DNA from: Prochlorococcus marinus str. MIT 9515
GTDB lineage: Bacteria > Cyanobacteriota > Cyanobacteriia > PCC-6307 > Cyanobiaceae
Length of the DNA stretch: 64,000 nucleotides
NCBI RefSeq assembly: GCF_000015665.1
Contig: NC_008817.1
Location: 1,550,001 to 1,614,000 of the forward strand
Direction of reading: 5' to 3'
Shown here: positions 27,071 to 37,725 of the stretch, piece by piece
Layout of the letters: each line of letters starts with the position of its first letter
How positions within the stretch are numbered: the stretch's first letter is position 1
Notes under the pieces: model-generated
Seen by the model: the letters and a program-made list of their open reading frames with translations, nothing else
Database searches by the model: none
What the model was told of the DNA's origin: nothing
Made by a program: the position numbers and the translations under genes

Positions 27071-27518
27071 AATTATTCTTATCAGGTAAATCTGGTGTTT
27101 GATGAAATAATCTATTTAATATTAATCTATCAATATTTAGTGGATCCGGAGCCAACTTCTTCGATATTTCTTGAAATTTGGCTTCAATATTTTCAGAAAC
27201 TTTAATATCAAAAATGCGCTCCATTAAAGCTTCAATCGAATACAAATAAGCATTAACATTTTCTAATTCATCTATTGCATTTGTAATTTCTGTTTCAGAG
27301 AGATGTTTATCATCTTTGACAAGATTATCTTCAACACTTTTGTCAGATTGTTGCCTTTGTAATTCTTCAGTTACTCTGCTACAAAGAGTTCTAAAAGATT
27401 GTATGGATGCCCAATTTAATTCCTGTTGCTGTTTGAAAGTAGGAAATTCTCGTAGTAAACGATCATGTTCTTTATAGAATTTCTGACAATCAGGACATTG
27501 ACATGGTTCTTCTTTCAA
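27063..27518 (-). CDS. Conserved protein with N-terminal CxCxxC, function unknown
   Basis: A 151-residue protein that begins MKEEPCQCPDCQKFY, a Cys cluster that could bind zinc, with a fourth Cys near residue 47 (TLCSRVTEEL). The rest is predicted helical and highly charged, with coiled-coil-like stretches (RVTEELQRQQ, ETEITNAIDELENVN). No membrane segment or signal peptide is present. I do not recognise the family. It lies 31 bp downstream of the 110-residue gene on the same strand, so the two are probably co-transcribed, and it overlaps the end of glgP by 8 bp. Confidence 0.72.
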   Translation of the reverse strand: MKEEPCQCPDCQKFYKEHDRLLREFPTFKQQQELNWASIQSFRTLCSRVTEELQRQQSDKSVEDNLVKDDKHLSETEITNAIDELENVNAYLYSIEALMERIFDIKVSENIEAKFQEISKKLAPDPLNIDRLILNRLFHQTPDLPDKNNSN

Positions 27519-27549
27519 AAGAATAAATAACTCTTTTTATATCATTGCA

Positions 27550-27882
27550 CTATTTAGGCAATATTGTAGGTCCATCCAATAATTCGTCATTTTCATCAAG
27601 AGAATCTGGACTATCAGGTAAAGGGATTTCAATACTAGTAACTAAAGTAATAACATCTCTTAATCTCATTGAATCTGCAAACCATCCCATTGCCTGTTCA
27701 GCGTCTCCTCTCTTTTCTGCGTCATTTGCTTGATCTTCATGAGCTTCTGCTAATAAAGAAAGCCAACACAAACATCTTGCTTGAACTATTGAAAGGTCTA
27801 GATCATTTGGTTGAGATTTAGAAATACGTTCATGCTCTTGTTGTATTAAGAGTTTTAGACGCATATCGTGAAGCTTAGCCAT
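27550..27882 (-). CDS. Conserved small protein of unknown function
   Basis: A 110-residue, mainly helical protein (MAKLHDMRLKLLIQQEHERIS, CLCWLSLLAEAHEDQANDAEKRGDAEQAMGWF). The Ala-rich middle resembles a single TPR-like helix pair, and the C-terminus is acidic and proline-containing (LPDSPDSLDENDE). No catalytic motif, membrane segment or signal is visible. It forms a likely two-gene unit with the CxCxxC protein downstream. Its upstream neighbour on the same strand is tRNA-Arg, 79 bp away. Function is unknown. Confidence 0.72.
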   Translation of the reverse strand: MAKLHDMRLKLLIQQEHERISKSQPNDLDLSIVQARCLCWLSLLAEAHEDQANDAEKRGDAEQAMGWFADSMRLRDVITLVTSIEIPLPDSPDSLDENDELLDGPTILPK

Positions 27883-27961
27883 AAAAGCTTTATTACTAAA
27901 TACACGCTAGCTAGAGAGTTGTAAATTTGCACACATACTACATATAGTTTATTAACTTTAA

Positions 27962-28035
<74 letters not shown>

Positions 28036-28071
28036 AAGAGATGTTTTTTGGTGTAATAGGCATTATGCTAA

Positions 28072-28453
28072 AGGAAAGCAGGAGAGGCAATCGCAAAAAA
28101 GTTTTATTTCGTTTTGAAAATAAAACTTTTTTGAGGAAAGTCCGGGCTCCCATATGGTCAGGCTTGCTGGGTAATTCCCAGTGCGGGCAACCGTGAGGAT
28201 AGTGCCACAGAAACATACCGCCTAATACTTTCTTAGTATGGCAAGGGTGCAAGGGTGCGGTAAGAGCGCACCAGCAACATTGAGAAGTGTTGGCTAGGTA
28301 AACCCCGGCTGGGAGCAAGGCTTAGTGGATTTATGACCATTAGAAAATCTACTTATGAGCGCCGCTTGAGGCTGTGAAGTAATTCCAGTCCTAGATAGAT
28401 GATTGCCCATCTTAATTACGATGAACAGAACCCGGCTTATGACCTGCTTTCTA
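28072..28453 (+). ncRNA. rnpB: RNase P RNA (type A)
   Basis: The catalytic RNA that matures tRNA 5' ends. The P1 helix GAAAGCAGG (28074-28082) pairs with CCTGCTTTC (28443-28451). Universal blocks are present: GAGGAAAGTCCGGGCTC, GGATAGTGCCACAGAAA, AAGAGCGCACCAGCAAC, a GGTAAACCCC loop and the 3' ACAGAACCCGGCTTATGACC. P3 is a 15-bp, almost entirely A-T helix (28095-28109 with 28118-28132), unusually uniform. The ends are set by P1 and may be off by a few bases. A TATGCT -10-like box lies at 28064-28069. The gene is followed after 23 bp by rnc, another RNA-processing gene. Confidence 0.96.
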
Positions 28454-28476
28454 ATTAATGAAAACATCTAATCTAT

Positions 28477-29226
28477 ATGAATAACGTTATTGAAAAAAAA
28501 AGGACTGAACAAATTATTCAGTTTTTGAATTCGCTAGATATTGACTCAAAAAGATTTTTTGAAATTATAAACAAAAAAGATCAATTGATAATTTGTACTT
28601 TCAATGAAGCATTAACCCACTCTTCAGCAGATAAAATAGTTAATTATGAAAAATTAGAATTCTTTGGCGATGCTGTTCTCAGATTATCGGCATCAGATTT
28701 CATAGAAAGAAAATATAAAAACATGAGTGTTGGAAATAGATCAGAACTCAGATCTCAGCTAGTAAGTGATGAATGGTTAACTGAATTAGGTAAAAAAATC
28801 TTTATCGAAAAAGTTATAGTTAAAGGTCCAAAAGCAATTGGTGACGAAAATTCAAAAGACACTATAATCGCAGAAACTAGCGAAGCATTAATAGGAGCAA
28901 TATATAAATGTTTTAACTCAATACATGAAGTCAATATTTGGTTAGACAATTTTTGGGAAAAAGATGCAGAATTATATTTAAAAGCCCCACATAAATATAA
29001 TGCCAAGTCAGCGTTACAAGAATGGTGTCAAAAGCATGGGTTTGATTTACCTATTTATAAGATATATGAGGTGTCATCAAGTCACGGGGATCCAAAAAGA
29101 TTTTCTTGTGACATATATCTTAATGGATCTAAAGAAGCCAGTAGTTTCGGTAATTCTCACAAAAAGGCTGAAAAAAATGCCGCAACTATTTTAATAGAAA
29201 AAATTTTTCAGAAAGAACAAAACTAA
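28477..29226 (+). CDS. rnc: Ribonuclease III
   Basis: Double-strand-specific endonuclease that processes rRNA precursors and other structured RNAs. The 249 residues show the catalytic signature NYEKLEFFGDAVLRL near 48-62, with acidic metal ligands, and a second acidic helix ETSEALIGAIYK near 130-140. A C-terminal dsRNA-binding domain follows from about residue 170 (NAKSALQEWCQKHG, then KKAEKNAATILIEKI). It lies just downstream of rnpB on the same strand and converges with ndhS, with 4 bp between the stop codons. Cyanobacteria also have mini-III forms; this one has the full two-domain layout. Confidence 0.95.
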   Translation: MNNVIEKKRTEQIIQFLNSLDIDSKRFFEIINKKDQLIICTFNEALTHSSADKIVNYEKLEFFGDAVLRLSASDFIERKYKNMSVGNRSELRSQLVSDEWLTELGKKIFIEKVIVKGPKAIGDENSKDTIIAETSEALIGAIYKCFNSIHEVNIWLDNFWEKDAELYLKAPHKYNAKSALQEWCQKHGFDLPIYKIYEVSSSHGDPKRFSCDIYLNGSKEASSFGNSHKKAEKNAATILIEKIFQKEQN

Positions 29227-29230
29227 TTCC

Positions 29231-29416
29231 TCAAACTAGTTCTAAATTATTTAATTTAAATGTTACGAGCTTATCCCAATTTCCTCCTTCAAAAAGAACT
29301 GCAGCTTTTTTTTTGGTTACTCTCTGTACAAATCCTTTATATCCTCTATAAATAGAGTTAACATCTTTAACAATTACTATAGAACCTGGAAGTATTGGTT
29401 TATTCGATAATTCCAT
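29231..29416 (-). CDS. ndhS: NDH-1 subunit S (NdhS), ferredoxin-docking subunit
   Basis: A 61-residue SH3-like protein of the DUF3252/NdhS (CRR31) family, the subunit of photosynthetic NDH-1 that helps bind ferredoxin for cyclic electron flow. The diagnostic segment is [16 protein letters not shown], preceded by GSIVIVKD and [11 protein letters not shown]. It is at the short end of the family. Its start codon is only 22 bp from that of rimM, which diverges from it, so its promoter must overlap rimM or its immediate leader. Confidence 0.88.
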
Positions 29417-29438
29417 AGAAATAATTTACCTACATACT

Positions 29439-29978
29439 ATGATAAATCATGATGAATGGTTGATTGTTGGATTAATAACATCTCCTCAAGGAATAAATGG
29501 GAAAATTAAAGTTAAGTCTCTTAGTGATTTTGAAGAAAGATTTACAAAACCTGGTATTAGATGGATACAAAAAGAAACCGAGTCTCCTAAGAAATTACAA
29601 CTTATATCTGGTTTCCAAAAACCTGGCAAAGAATCTTTCGTAATTACATTTAAAGAAATAAAAAATAGAAATGAAGCAGAAAAATTAAAAGGATATAAGT
29701 TACTTGTAAAAGTTGATGAAATTCCTAAGTTAAATAAAAATGAATTTCACTTGACCGAACTAATGAATTTAAAAGTGAAAATTTTAGAAAATAACAAATT
29801 AAAAATTATAGGTAAAGTTGTAAATTTAGAAAACGAAAAAAATAATTTACTTGTAATTAAACTTCTAACAAATGATAAAGAGGTTCTTGTCCCATTTGTT
29901 AAGGAAATTATTCCAGAAATTGATATAAAGAATAAATTTTTAATAATTACTCCTCCGCCAGGCCTTTTAGAATTATGA
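29439..29978 (+). CDS. rimM: 16S rRNA maturation factor RimM
   Basis: Binds ribosomal protein S19 and assists assembly of the 30S head. The 179 residues open with [24 protein letters not shown], typical of the N-terminal RimM domain (VGxIxxPHGxxGxxxV), and end in a PRC-barrel domain ([16 protein letters not shown]). There is no trmD alongside, unlike in many bacteria. It is divergent from ndhS at 22 bp and converges with glmS across a 41-bp gap holding a hairpin. Confidence 0.94.
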
Positions 29979-29985
29979 AACTTCA

Positions 29986-30011
29986 TGGGAAATTCATTTT
30001 AATGAATCCCA
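29986..30011. terminator. Stem-loop between the converging rimM and glmS genes
   Basis: TGGGA (29986-29990) plus TTCAT (29993-29997) pairs with ATGAA plus TCCCA (30002-30011), leaving a 2-base AA bulge and a 4-base loop. It sits in the 41 bp between two stop codons and is usable in both directions. No strong T-run follows on either strand, so it may act as an mRNA 3'-end stabiliser rather than a classical intrinsic terminator. Confidence 0.45.
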
Positions 30012-30019
30012 CCCAAGAG

Positions 30020-31915
30020 CTATTCCACTGTTACACTTTTAGCTAAATTTCTTGGTTGATCTACATCGAGGCCTCGATGAGCAGCTATGTGGTAACTCAA
30101 TAATTGGAGAGGGACTATAGCAAGCAATGGTGAAATCCACTCATTTGTTGAAGGGATGGCCATTAAATAATCAAAGATTTCAGTTCCCTTACATTTGGGG
30201 GCAACACCAATTAAATATGCATCTCTCGCTTTAGCTTCTTGCGCATTACTGATGACCTTATCAAATACTTCTCCAGGAAAAGCTATTGAAATTACAGGTA
30301 CTTTTTTATCTAATAAAGCTATTGGTCCATGCTTCATTTCACCAGCAGGATATCCTGCAGCATGAATATAACTAATTTCCTTTAACTTTAAAGCCCCCTC
30401 AAGTGCAATAGGATAATTTATTCCTCTTCCCAAAAAAATAACATCTTTAATATTAAAAAACTCATGCGCAAGTTTTTCTGAAGATTGATTATGTTTTTCT
30501 AAAAGTTCTTCAACTAATGGGGGTAGTTTAGTTAATTCTGAGATTAATTGACTAATAGTTTCATTACTTTGACTTTGTTTAATTTGAGCAAATTTAATAG
30601 CTAAGCCATAAAAAGAAAGTAGTTGCGCAAAGAAAGTTTTTGTAGCAGCAACTCCAATTTCAATTCCAGCACCGATATCAATTATATTTGATATCTGTCT
30701 ACCAATTGAACTTTCAATTCTATTTGTAATCGCAACTAAATTTGGTTTGTAACTTTCATCTCCCATTGAGGCTCTTCTTTGAATTTCCATCTTTATAGCG
30801 GCGATAGTATCAGCTGTTTCTCCTGACTGAGTTACTCCGATCGTTAAAGTATTAGGAAGTAATGGTGGTGGTGAATATCTAAATTCACTTGCAAAAAAAA
30901 CATTTGTAGGTATACCTGAAAATTGCTCTAACAAAAATTTACCAACCATCGCAGCATGCTTACTAGTACCACAAGCAACAATTTCAATCCTTTCAATTGA
31001 TTCAAAAAACTTTGTATCAAAGGGGTATTTTATTTGAAATTTACTAGTCTTTAAATCTTTAATTAAATATTTTTCTAACCAATATTTTGCAATTTCAGGC
31101 TGATCGTAGATTTCTTTTAACATGTAATGTCTGAAATTGTTTTTATCAATTACCTGCTCTGCAATTTGTAAAGAAATCGGATTTCGATATTGTCTTTCAT
31201 TATTTGAATCATAAATTTCTATTCCTAAAGGTGTTAAAAGAGCTATTTCCCCATCTTCCAAAGGTAAAATAATCTTTGTGAAACTTGCTATAGCTGGGGT
31301 ATCACTTGCGCATATAAATTCTCCTTCTCCTAAACCAATTATTAAAGGCGCCTGCCTCCTAGCAACTACTAATGAATCTGGGGCGCCAGACCAAATTACC
31401 GCTAAAGCATAAGACCCTTCCAAATCAGAAATTACATTTCTTACAGCTACTAGCAAAGTTGAGCCGTTATTTTCAAGATTGAGTTGACTTAAAGCAATTA
31501 ATTCTTTTTGAATTAAGTGTGGAATAACTTCTGTGTCAGTATCAGAATCAAAAGAAATTCCTTCTTTTTCTAACTTACTTTTTAATTCCTGATAATTTTC
31601 TATTATCCCATTTTGTACAACTGCAACTTTTCCTAAGCTATCAAGATGTGGATGTGCATTTTTGACCTCCGGTTTTCCGTGAGTCGCCCAACGAGTATGA
31701 CCTATTCCTACAGTTCCTGGTATTTCGGCATTTTTTAAATTATTTTTTAAATTATTAAGTTTTCCCTCTGCCTTATTACAAACTATATTTTTTGTTTCAG
31801 AGCTTATTACAGCTATTCCTGCAGAATCGTAACCTCTGTATTCAAGTTTTTCTAAACCATTTATTAATAACGGTAACGCTTTTTTATAACCAGTAACAGC
31901 AACTATTCCACACAT
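30020..31915 (-). CDS. glmS: Glutamine-fructose-6-phosphate aminotransferase
   Basis: Makes glucosamine 6-phosphate for peptidoglycan and lipopolysaccharide from fructose 6-phosphate and glutamine. The start was set at 31915 because the mature enzyme needs Cys as residue 1 after Met removal (MCGIVAVTGYK); the open frame runs six codons further. The glutaminase domain has YRGYDSAGIAV and VGIGHTRWATHGKP. Two SIS domains follow (CGTSKHAAMVGK, TQSGETADTIAA, LGRGINYPIALEGALKLKE). The C-terminus DQPRNLAKSVTVE is the canonical end. The 63 bp upstream are too short for a glmS ribozyme and none is seen. Confidence 0.97.
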   Translation of the reverse strand: MCGIVAVTGYKKALPLLINGLEKLEYRGYDSAGIAVISSETKNIVCNKAEGKLNNLKNNLKNAEIPGTVGIGHTRWATHGKPEVKNAHPHLDSLGKVAVVQNGIIENYQELKSKLEKEGISFDSDTDTEVIPHLIQKELIALSQLNLENNGSTLLVAVRNVISDLEGSYALAVIWSGAPDSLVVARRQAPLIIGLGEGEFICASDTPAIASFTKIILPLEDGEIALLTPLGIEIYDSNNERQYRNPISLQIAEQVIDKNNFRHYMLKEIYDQPEIAKYWLEKYLIKDLKTSKFQIKYPFDTKFFESIERIEIVACGTSKHAAMVGKFLLEQFSGIPTNVFFASEFRYSPPPLLPNTLTIGVTQSGETADTIAAIKMEIQRRASMGDESYKPNLVAITNRIESSIGRQISNIIDIGAGIEIGVAATKTFFAQLLSFYGLAIKFAQIKQSQSNETISQLISELTKLPPLVEELLEKHNQSSEKLAHEFFNIKDVIFLGRGINYPIALEGALKLKEISYIHAAGYPAGEMKHGPIALLDKKVPVISIAFPGEVFDKVISNAQEAKARDAYLIGVAPKCKGTEIFDYLMAIPSTNEWISPLLAIVPLQLLSYHIAAHRGLDVDQPRNLAKSVTVE

Positions 31916-31996
31916 ATATCTAATTTTTTCCAATAATAATTGAAATAAATTAAGTATTCAACAAAATATGGACTGTCTTAAAACTGCACTATAAAA

Positions 31997-32296
<300 letters not shown>

Positions 32297-32377
32297 TTAA
32301 AAAAATTAAGATATGCTTCACTCTTGTTAACTCTAGGGCATAAAATCTTATAGATAATTAGTAAATTCCATAAACTT

Positions 32378-32620
32378 ATGTCACAAGAAGAAATCCTTCA
32401 AAAAGTTTGCTCTATTGTTTCTGAGCAATTAAGTGTTGAATCTGGAGAAGTCAAATCTGATTCCAATTTTCAAAACGACTTGGGTGCAGACTCCCTAGAT
32501 ACTGTGGAGCTAGTAATGGCACTCGAAGAGGCATTTGATATCGAGATACCTGACGAAGCAGCTGAAGGTATAGCAACAGTAGGTGATGCTGTTAAATTCA
32601 TCGAAGCAAAAAAAGGTTAA
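32378..32620 (+). CDS. acpP: Acyl carrier protein
   Basis: An 80-residue carrier of acyl chains in type II fatty acid synthesis. The phosphopantetheine attachment Ser lies in [15 protein letters not shown] (the DSL motif, near residue 39), and [21 protein letters not shown] follows as in the family. The protein is very acidic. It is separated from fabF by 6 bp on the same strand, the usual acpP-fabF operon, with transketolase 42 bp further on. Confidence 0.98.
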   Translation: MSQEEILQKVCSIVSEQLSVESGEVKSDSNFQNDLGADSLDTVELVMALEEAFDIEIPDEAAEGIATVGDAVKFIEAKKG

Positions 32621-32626
32621 TTAAGG

Positions 32627-33871
32627 ATGCCAAATTTCCATCGAGTAGTTGTTACTGGTATTGGAGCAGTAACTCCAATCGGTAACAACATTGATGAATA
32701 TTTACTCGGCCTTCAAACAGGGACAAATGGAGTTTCAGGTATCACTCTTTTTAATCCTGAAGAACATCCCTGCAAATTTGCAGCAGAAGTTAAAAATCTT
32801 CAACTCGAAAAATTCATTGAACCAAAAGAATCAAAAAGATGGGATCGCTTTTCTCAATTTGGGGTCGTAGCGGCAAAACAAGCCTTCAATGATTCTGGAC
32901 TTGAAATAAATGAATCAAATGCATCAAGGGTTGGTGTAATTATTGGCTCAGGGGTAGGGGGCTTATTAACAATGGAAAGTCAAGCTCAAATATTGAGTCA
33001 TAAAGGGCCTAGAAGAGTAAGTCCATTTACAGTTCCAATGATGATTCCCAATATGGCAACGGGCTTAGCTGCTATTGCTCTTGGAGCAAAAGGTCCCAGT
33101 TCTGCTGTGTCTACAGCCTGTGCTGCAGGATCCAATGCCATTGGAGATTCTTATAGATTATTACAACTCGGAAAAGCAGATGTAATGATTTGCGGAGGAG
33201 CAGAGGCAAGTATCACTCCACTTGGCGTAGCAGGCTTTGCGAGCGCAAAAGCTCTATCTTTCAGAAATGATAGTCCCAAAACTGCAAGTAGACCTTTTGA
33301 TGCTGAAAGAGATGGATTTGTGATAGGGGAAGGTTCTGGAATACTTGTTTTGGAAACTTTAGAAAATGCAAAGAAAAGAAAAGCAAAAATCTACGCAGAA
33401 ATTATTGGATATGGAACTACTTGTGATGCCCATCACATCACCTCACCTTCTCCGGGTGGGACTGGTGGAGCAGCAGCAATCAAGCTTGCCCTTGATGATG
33501 GTTCAATCACTCTTGATCAAGTTGATTACATAAATGCTCATGGAACTAGTACCGCAGCAAATGACAAAAATGAAACTTCTGCAATTAAATCCATATTTAA
33601 AGACAGATCTTACCTTATTCCTGTAAGCTCTACTAAGTCGATGACTGGTCATCTGTTAGGGGGGTCAGGAGGTATAGAAGCGGTAGCTTGTATTCTTTCT
33701 TTGACACATAATTTTATCCCTCCTACAATTAATTATGTTAATCCTGATCCAGATTGTGATCTGGATTATGTACCAAATCACGCCAGAGATGCTCAAATAA
33801 GAGTCGCTCTTTCAAATTCATTCGGCTTTGGTGGTCACAATGTTTGTTTAGCTTTTAGCAAGCTTAATTGA
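32627..33871 (+). CDS. fabF: Beta-ketoacyl-ACP synthase II
   Basis: Condenses malonyl-ACP with acyl-ACP in fatty acid chain elongation. The 414 residues begin VVVTGIGAVTPIGNN and carry the nucleophile Cys in STACAAGSNAIG, the His-containing NAHGTSTAANDKNE and STKSMTGHLLGGSGG, and a C-terminal NSFGFGGHNVCLAF. The arrangement immediately after acpP and the length indicate FabF (KAS II). It may share a transcript with acpP upstream and tkt downstream. Confidence 0.98.
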   Translation: MPNFHRVVVTGIGAVTPIGNNIDEYLLGLQTGTNGVSGITLFNPEEHPCKFAAEVKNLQLEKFIEPKESKRWDRFSQFGVVAAKQAFNDSGLEINESNASRVGVIIGSGVGGLLTMESQAQILSHKGPRRVSPFTVPMMIPNMATGLAAIALGAKGPSSAVSTACAAGSNAIGDSYRLLQLGKADVMICGGAEASITPLGVAGFASAKALSFRNDSPKTASRPFDAERDGFVIGEGSGILVLETLENAKKRKAKIYAEIIGYGTTCDAHHITSPSPGGTGGAAAIKLALDDGSITLDQVDYINAHGTSTAANDKNETSAIKSIFKDRSYLIPVSSTKSMTGHLLGGSGGIEAVACILSLTHNFIPPTINYVNPDPDCDLDYVPNHARDAQIRVALSNSFGFGGHNVCLAFSKLN

Positions 33872-33913
33872 TGAAAACCAATTCTACATTCCCAAATTAT
33901 CTCATTTAAAACA

Positions 33914-35920
33914 ATGGTCGCTGCATCTGTTTCATTAGAATCTTTATGTGTCAATAGTATAAGAATGTTAGCTGTAGATGCAGTAAATAAATCTAATAGT
34001 GGGCATCCCGGTTTACCGATGGGTTGCGCTCCTATGGGTTATGCATTATGGCAAAATATTCTTAATCACAATCCCAATAATCCAAAGTGGTTCAATAGAG
34101 ATCGGTTTGTATTATCTGCGGGACATGGATGTATGTTGCTTTATTCCCTATTGCATCTAACTGGGTATAAATCAGTTTCCATTGAAGATATCAAGGAATT
34201 TAGACAATGGGGGTCTAAAACACCCGGGCATCCAGAAACATTTGAGACTGAGGGGGTTGAAGTAACAGCAGGACCATTAGGTGCGGGGATTTCTAATGCA
34301 GTTGGTTTAGCAATTGCTGAAACCCACTTAGCCGCAAAATTTAACAAGCCAGACTGTGAAATTGTTGATCATTACACTTACGTCATAATGGGCGACGGAT
34401 GTAATCAGGAGGGTATTGCATCAGAAGCATGTTCACTTGCTGGACATCTTAAGCTTGGCAAATTAATTGCTTTGTATGATGATAATCAAATCACAATTGA
34501 TGGACGTACAGATGTTTCATTTACAGAAGATGTTTTAAAAAGATATGAAGCGTATGGATGGCATGTTCAACATGTTGAAGATGGCAATCATGATGTACAA
34601 GGAATTACCAAAGCGATTGAAAGTGCTAAATCTGTAAAAGATAAACCTTCTCTAATCAAAATTTCTACAACGATAGGTTATGGGTCTCCAAATAAATCTG
34701 ATACTGCAGGTATTCATGGCGCTGCTGTAGGCGAAGAAGAAGCTTCTTTGACTAGAGAGTTTTTAAATTGGGAATACCCTCCTTTTGAAATCCCTGATGA
34801 AGTTTATACCCAATTCAGACAAGCTATTACAAAAGGTGAAGAATCTGAGAAAGAATGGAATTTAAAATTCAAGGGTTATCAAAATTCATATCCTTCTGAA
34901 GGTAATGAATTAAAAAGAATGATACAAGGTGATTTACCAGAGAATTGGGACTCAGACCTGCCTTCATATACTCCGGACGATAAGGGTTTAGCAACAAGAA
35001 AACATTCTCAAATATGCTTGGGAGCTCTTGGCCCTAATCTACCTGAATTAATTGGAGGGTCTGCTGATTTAACACACTCAAATTACACAGACATAAAAGG
35101 AGAAACAGGCTCATTTCAGGCACATTCTCCAGAAAAGAGATATTTACATTTTGGTGTAAGAGAGCATGCCATGGCAGCAATATTAAATGGAATTGCTTAT
35201 CACGACAGTGGACTAATACCTTATGGAGGTACTTTTCTCGTTTTTGCAGATTACATGAGAGGTTCAATGAGACTTTCTGCTCTCAGTGAACTTGGTGTTA
35301 TTTATGTACTTACTCATGATTCAATTGGAGTAGGCGAAGATGGTCCAACACATCAACCTGTCGAAACCATTCCTTCTCTTAGAGCAATGCCAAATATGCT
35401 AGTTTTTAGACCAGGAGATGGTAATGAAACTAGTGGTGCTTATAAGATTGCTATTAAAAACAGAAAAAGGCCTTCAGCACTCTGCTTAAGTAGACAAGCC
35501 ATGCCTAATCAAGAGAACACCTCTATTGAAAAAGTTGCATTAGGTGGATACATAGTTTCCGATTGTGAAGGGACTCCTGAAGTAATATTTATCGGTACTG
35601 GTAGTGAACTAAATTTGTGCATTGAGGCAAGTAAAGAAATCTCAAAATCAGGGACAAAAACAAGAGTTATTTCAATGCCATGCGTAGAGCTATTTGAAGA
35701 GCAGGATCCCTCTTACAAAGAAAGTATTTTACCTAGCAGTGTCAAAAAAAGAGTTGTAGTTGAAGCAGCACATTCATTCGGATGGCATAAATATACTGGA
35801 CTTGATGGCATTTGTATAACTATGGATAGATTTGGTGCCTCTGCTCCTGGCGGAAAATGTATGACCAGTTTCGGATTTACAGTTGAAAATGTTATAAATA
35901 AAACTAGAGAAATTTTATAG
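33914..35920 (+). CDS. tktA: Transketolase
   Basis: Thiamine-diphosphate enzyme that moves two-carbon units in the Calvin and pentose-phosphate cycles. The 668 residues show [47 protein letters not shown] (thiamine-pyrophosphate motif GDG ... N), [13 protein letters not shown] (catalytic Glu) and [20 protein letters not shown]. It follows fabF by 42 bp, so it may be the third gene of the acpP operon. Immediately convergent, 7 bp away, is thiC, which makes the pyrimidine of its cofactor. Confidence 0.98.
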   Translation: MVAASVSLESLCVNSIRMLAVDAVNKSNSGHPGLPMGCAPMGYALWQNILNHNPNNPKWFNRDRFVLSAGHGCMLLYSLLHLTGYKSVSIEDIKEFRQWGSKTPGHPETFETEGVEVTAGPLGAGISNAVGLAIAETHLAAKFNKPDCEIVDHYTYVIMGDGCNQEGIASEACSLAGHLKLGKLIALYDDNQITIDGRTDVSFTEDVLKRYEAYGWHVQHVEDGNHDVQGITKAIESAKSVKDKPSLIKISTTIGYGSPNKSDTAGIHGAAVGEEEASLTREFLNWEYPPFEIPDEVYTQFRQAITKGEESEKEWNLKFKGYQNSYPSEGNELKRMIQGDLPENWDSDLPSYTPDDKGLATRKHSQICLGALGPNLPELIGGSADLTHSNYTDIKGETGSFQAHSPEKRYLHFGVREHAMAAILNGIAYHDSGLIPYGGTFLVFADYMRGSMRLSALSELGVIYVLTHDSIGVGEDGPTHQPVETIPSLRAMPNMLVFRPGDGNETSGAYKIAIKNRKRPSALCLSRQAMPNQENTSIEKVALGGYIVSDCEGTPEVIFIGTGSELNLCIEASKEISKSGTKTRVISMPCVELFEEQDPSYKESILPSSVKKRVVVEAAHSFGWHKYTGLDGICITMDRFGASAPGGKCMTSFGFTVENVINKTREIL

Positions 35921-35927
35921 GCGCCAA

Positions 35928-37304
<1,377 letters not shown>

Positions 37305-37342
37305 TTAAATTTAAATTGTTTATTACTAGAGTTCGATCAAAT

Positions 37343-37424
37343 TGATACTTCCCTTCGTCAGGTTTAACTGTTTCAGGTTCGAAGGGTATGATCTCAGCCA
37401 AGTTTTATACTTAGCACCCCTAGC
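37343..37424 (-). promoter_or_regulatory. TPP riboswitch aptamer upstream of thiC
   Basis: Read on the minus strand, the leader contains the conserved thi-box pieces in order: AGGGGTGCTAAG, GGCTGAGATCATACCCTTCGA, ACCTGAAACAGTTAAACCTG and ACGAAGGGAAG. The CCCTTCG/CGAAGGG arms pair and CTGAGA marks the pyrimidine-sensing helix. It ends about 45 bp before the thiC ATG. No terminator hairpin with a U-run is visible between aptamer and gene, so control is probably at translation initiation, though the ribosome-binding site is weak. Confidence 0.95.
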
Positions 37425-37491
37425 TTTAATTTTAAAATAGCTCTTTTTTAAAAATAGTCATCTTATGTTTCTGAAAAATACAGAAAAATCA

Positions 37492-37707
37492 TTATTTGAT
37501 GTTTTTATAAGATTTGATTTTATTTAAAATTCTTTTTCTCTTAAGTCCTCTACTGATTTCTTTCTCCGAAATTATAAAAATTCCCATCAACCCTATTGGC
37601 ACATAGAATATATTTTTGCCATCTTTTCTGAATAAGAATCCTATTATTGATAAAAAAATCATTAAAGGTCCTACAAATGAAAAGATATAAGATTTTTCAA
37701 ATTTCAT
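37492..37707 (-). CDS. Small DUF3188-type membrane protein
   Basis: A 71-residue protein with two hydrophobic segments, roughly residues 8-26 and 33-46, and a basic C-terminal tail (SRGLKRKRILNKIKSYKN). The layout, and the pattern GPLMIFLSIIGFLFRKDG followed by VPIGLMGI, resemble the cyanobacterial DUF3188 family as I remember it. Function is unknown. It is 18 bp downstream of the M20 amidohydrolase on the same strand and may share its transcript. A weak hairpin (37468-37486) follows it. Confidence 0.65.
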   Translation of the reverse strand: MKFEKSYIFSFVGPLMIFLSIIGFLFRKDGKNIFYVPIGLMGIFIISEKEISRGLKRKRILNKIKSYKNIK

Positions 37708-37725
37708 AAATATAACTTTACCAAA

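Noticed and set aside
37468-37486. Hairpin TTTCTG/CAGAAA after the DUF3188 gene as a terminator
   Set aside because: The stem is only 6 bp with one or two G-C pairs and the U-run does not directly follow. Too weak to call.
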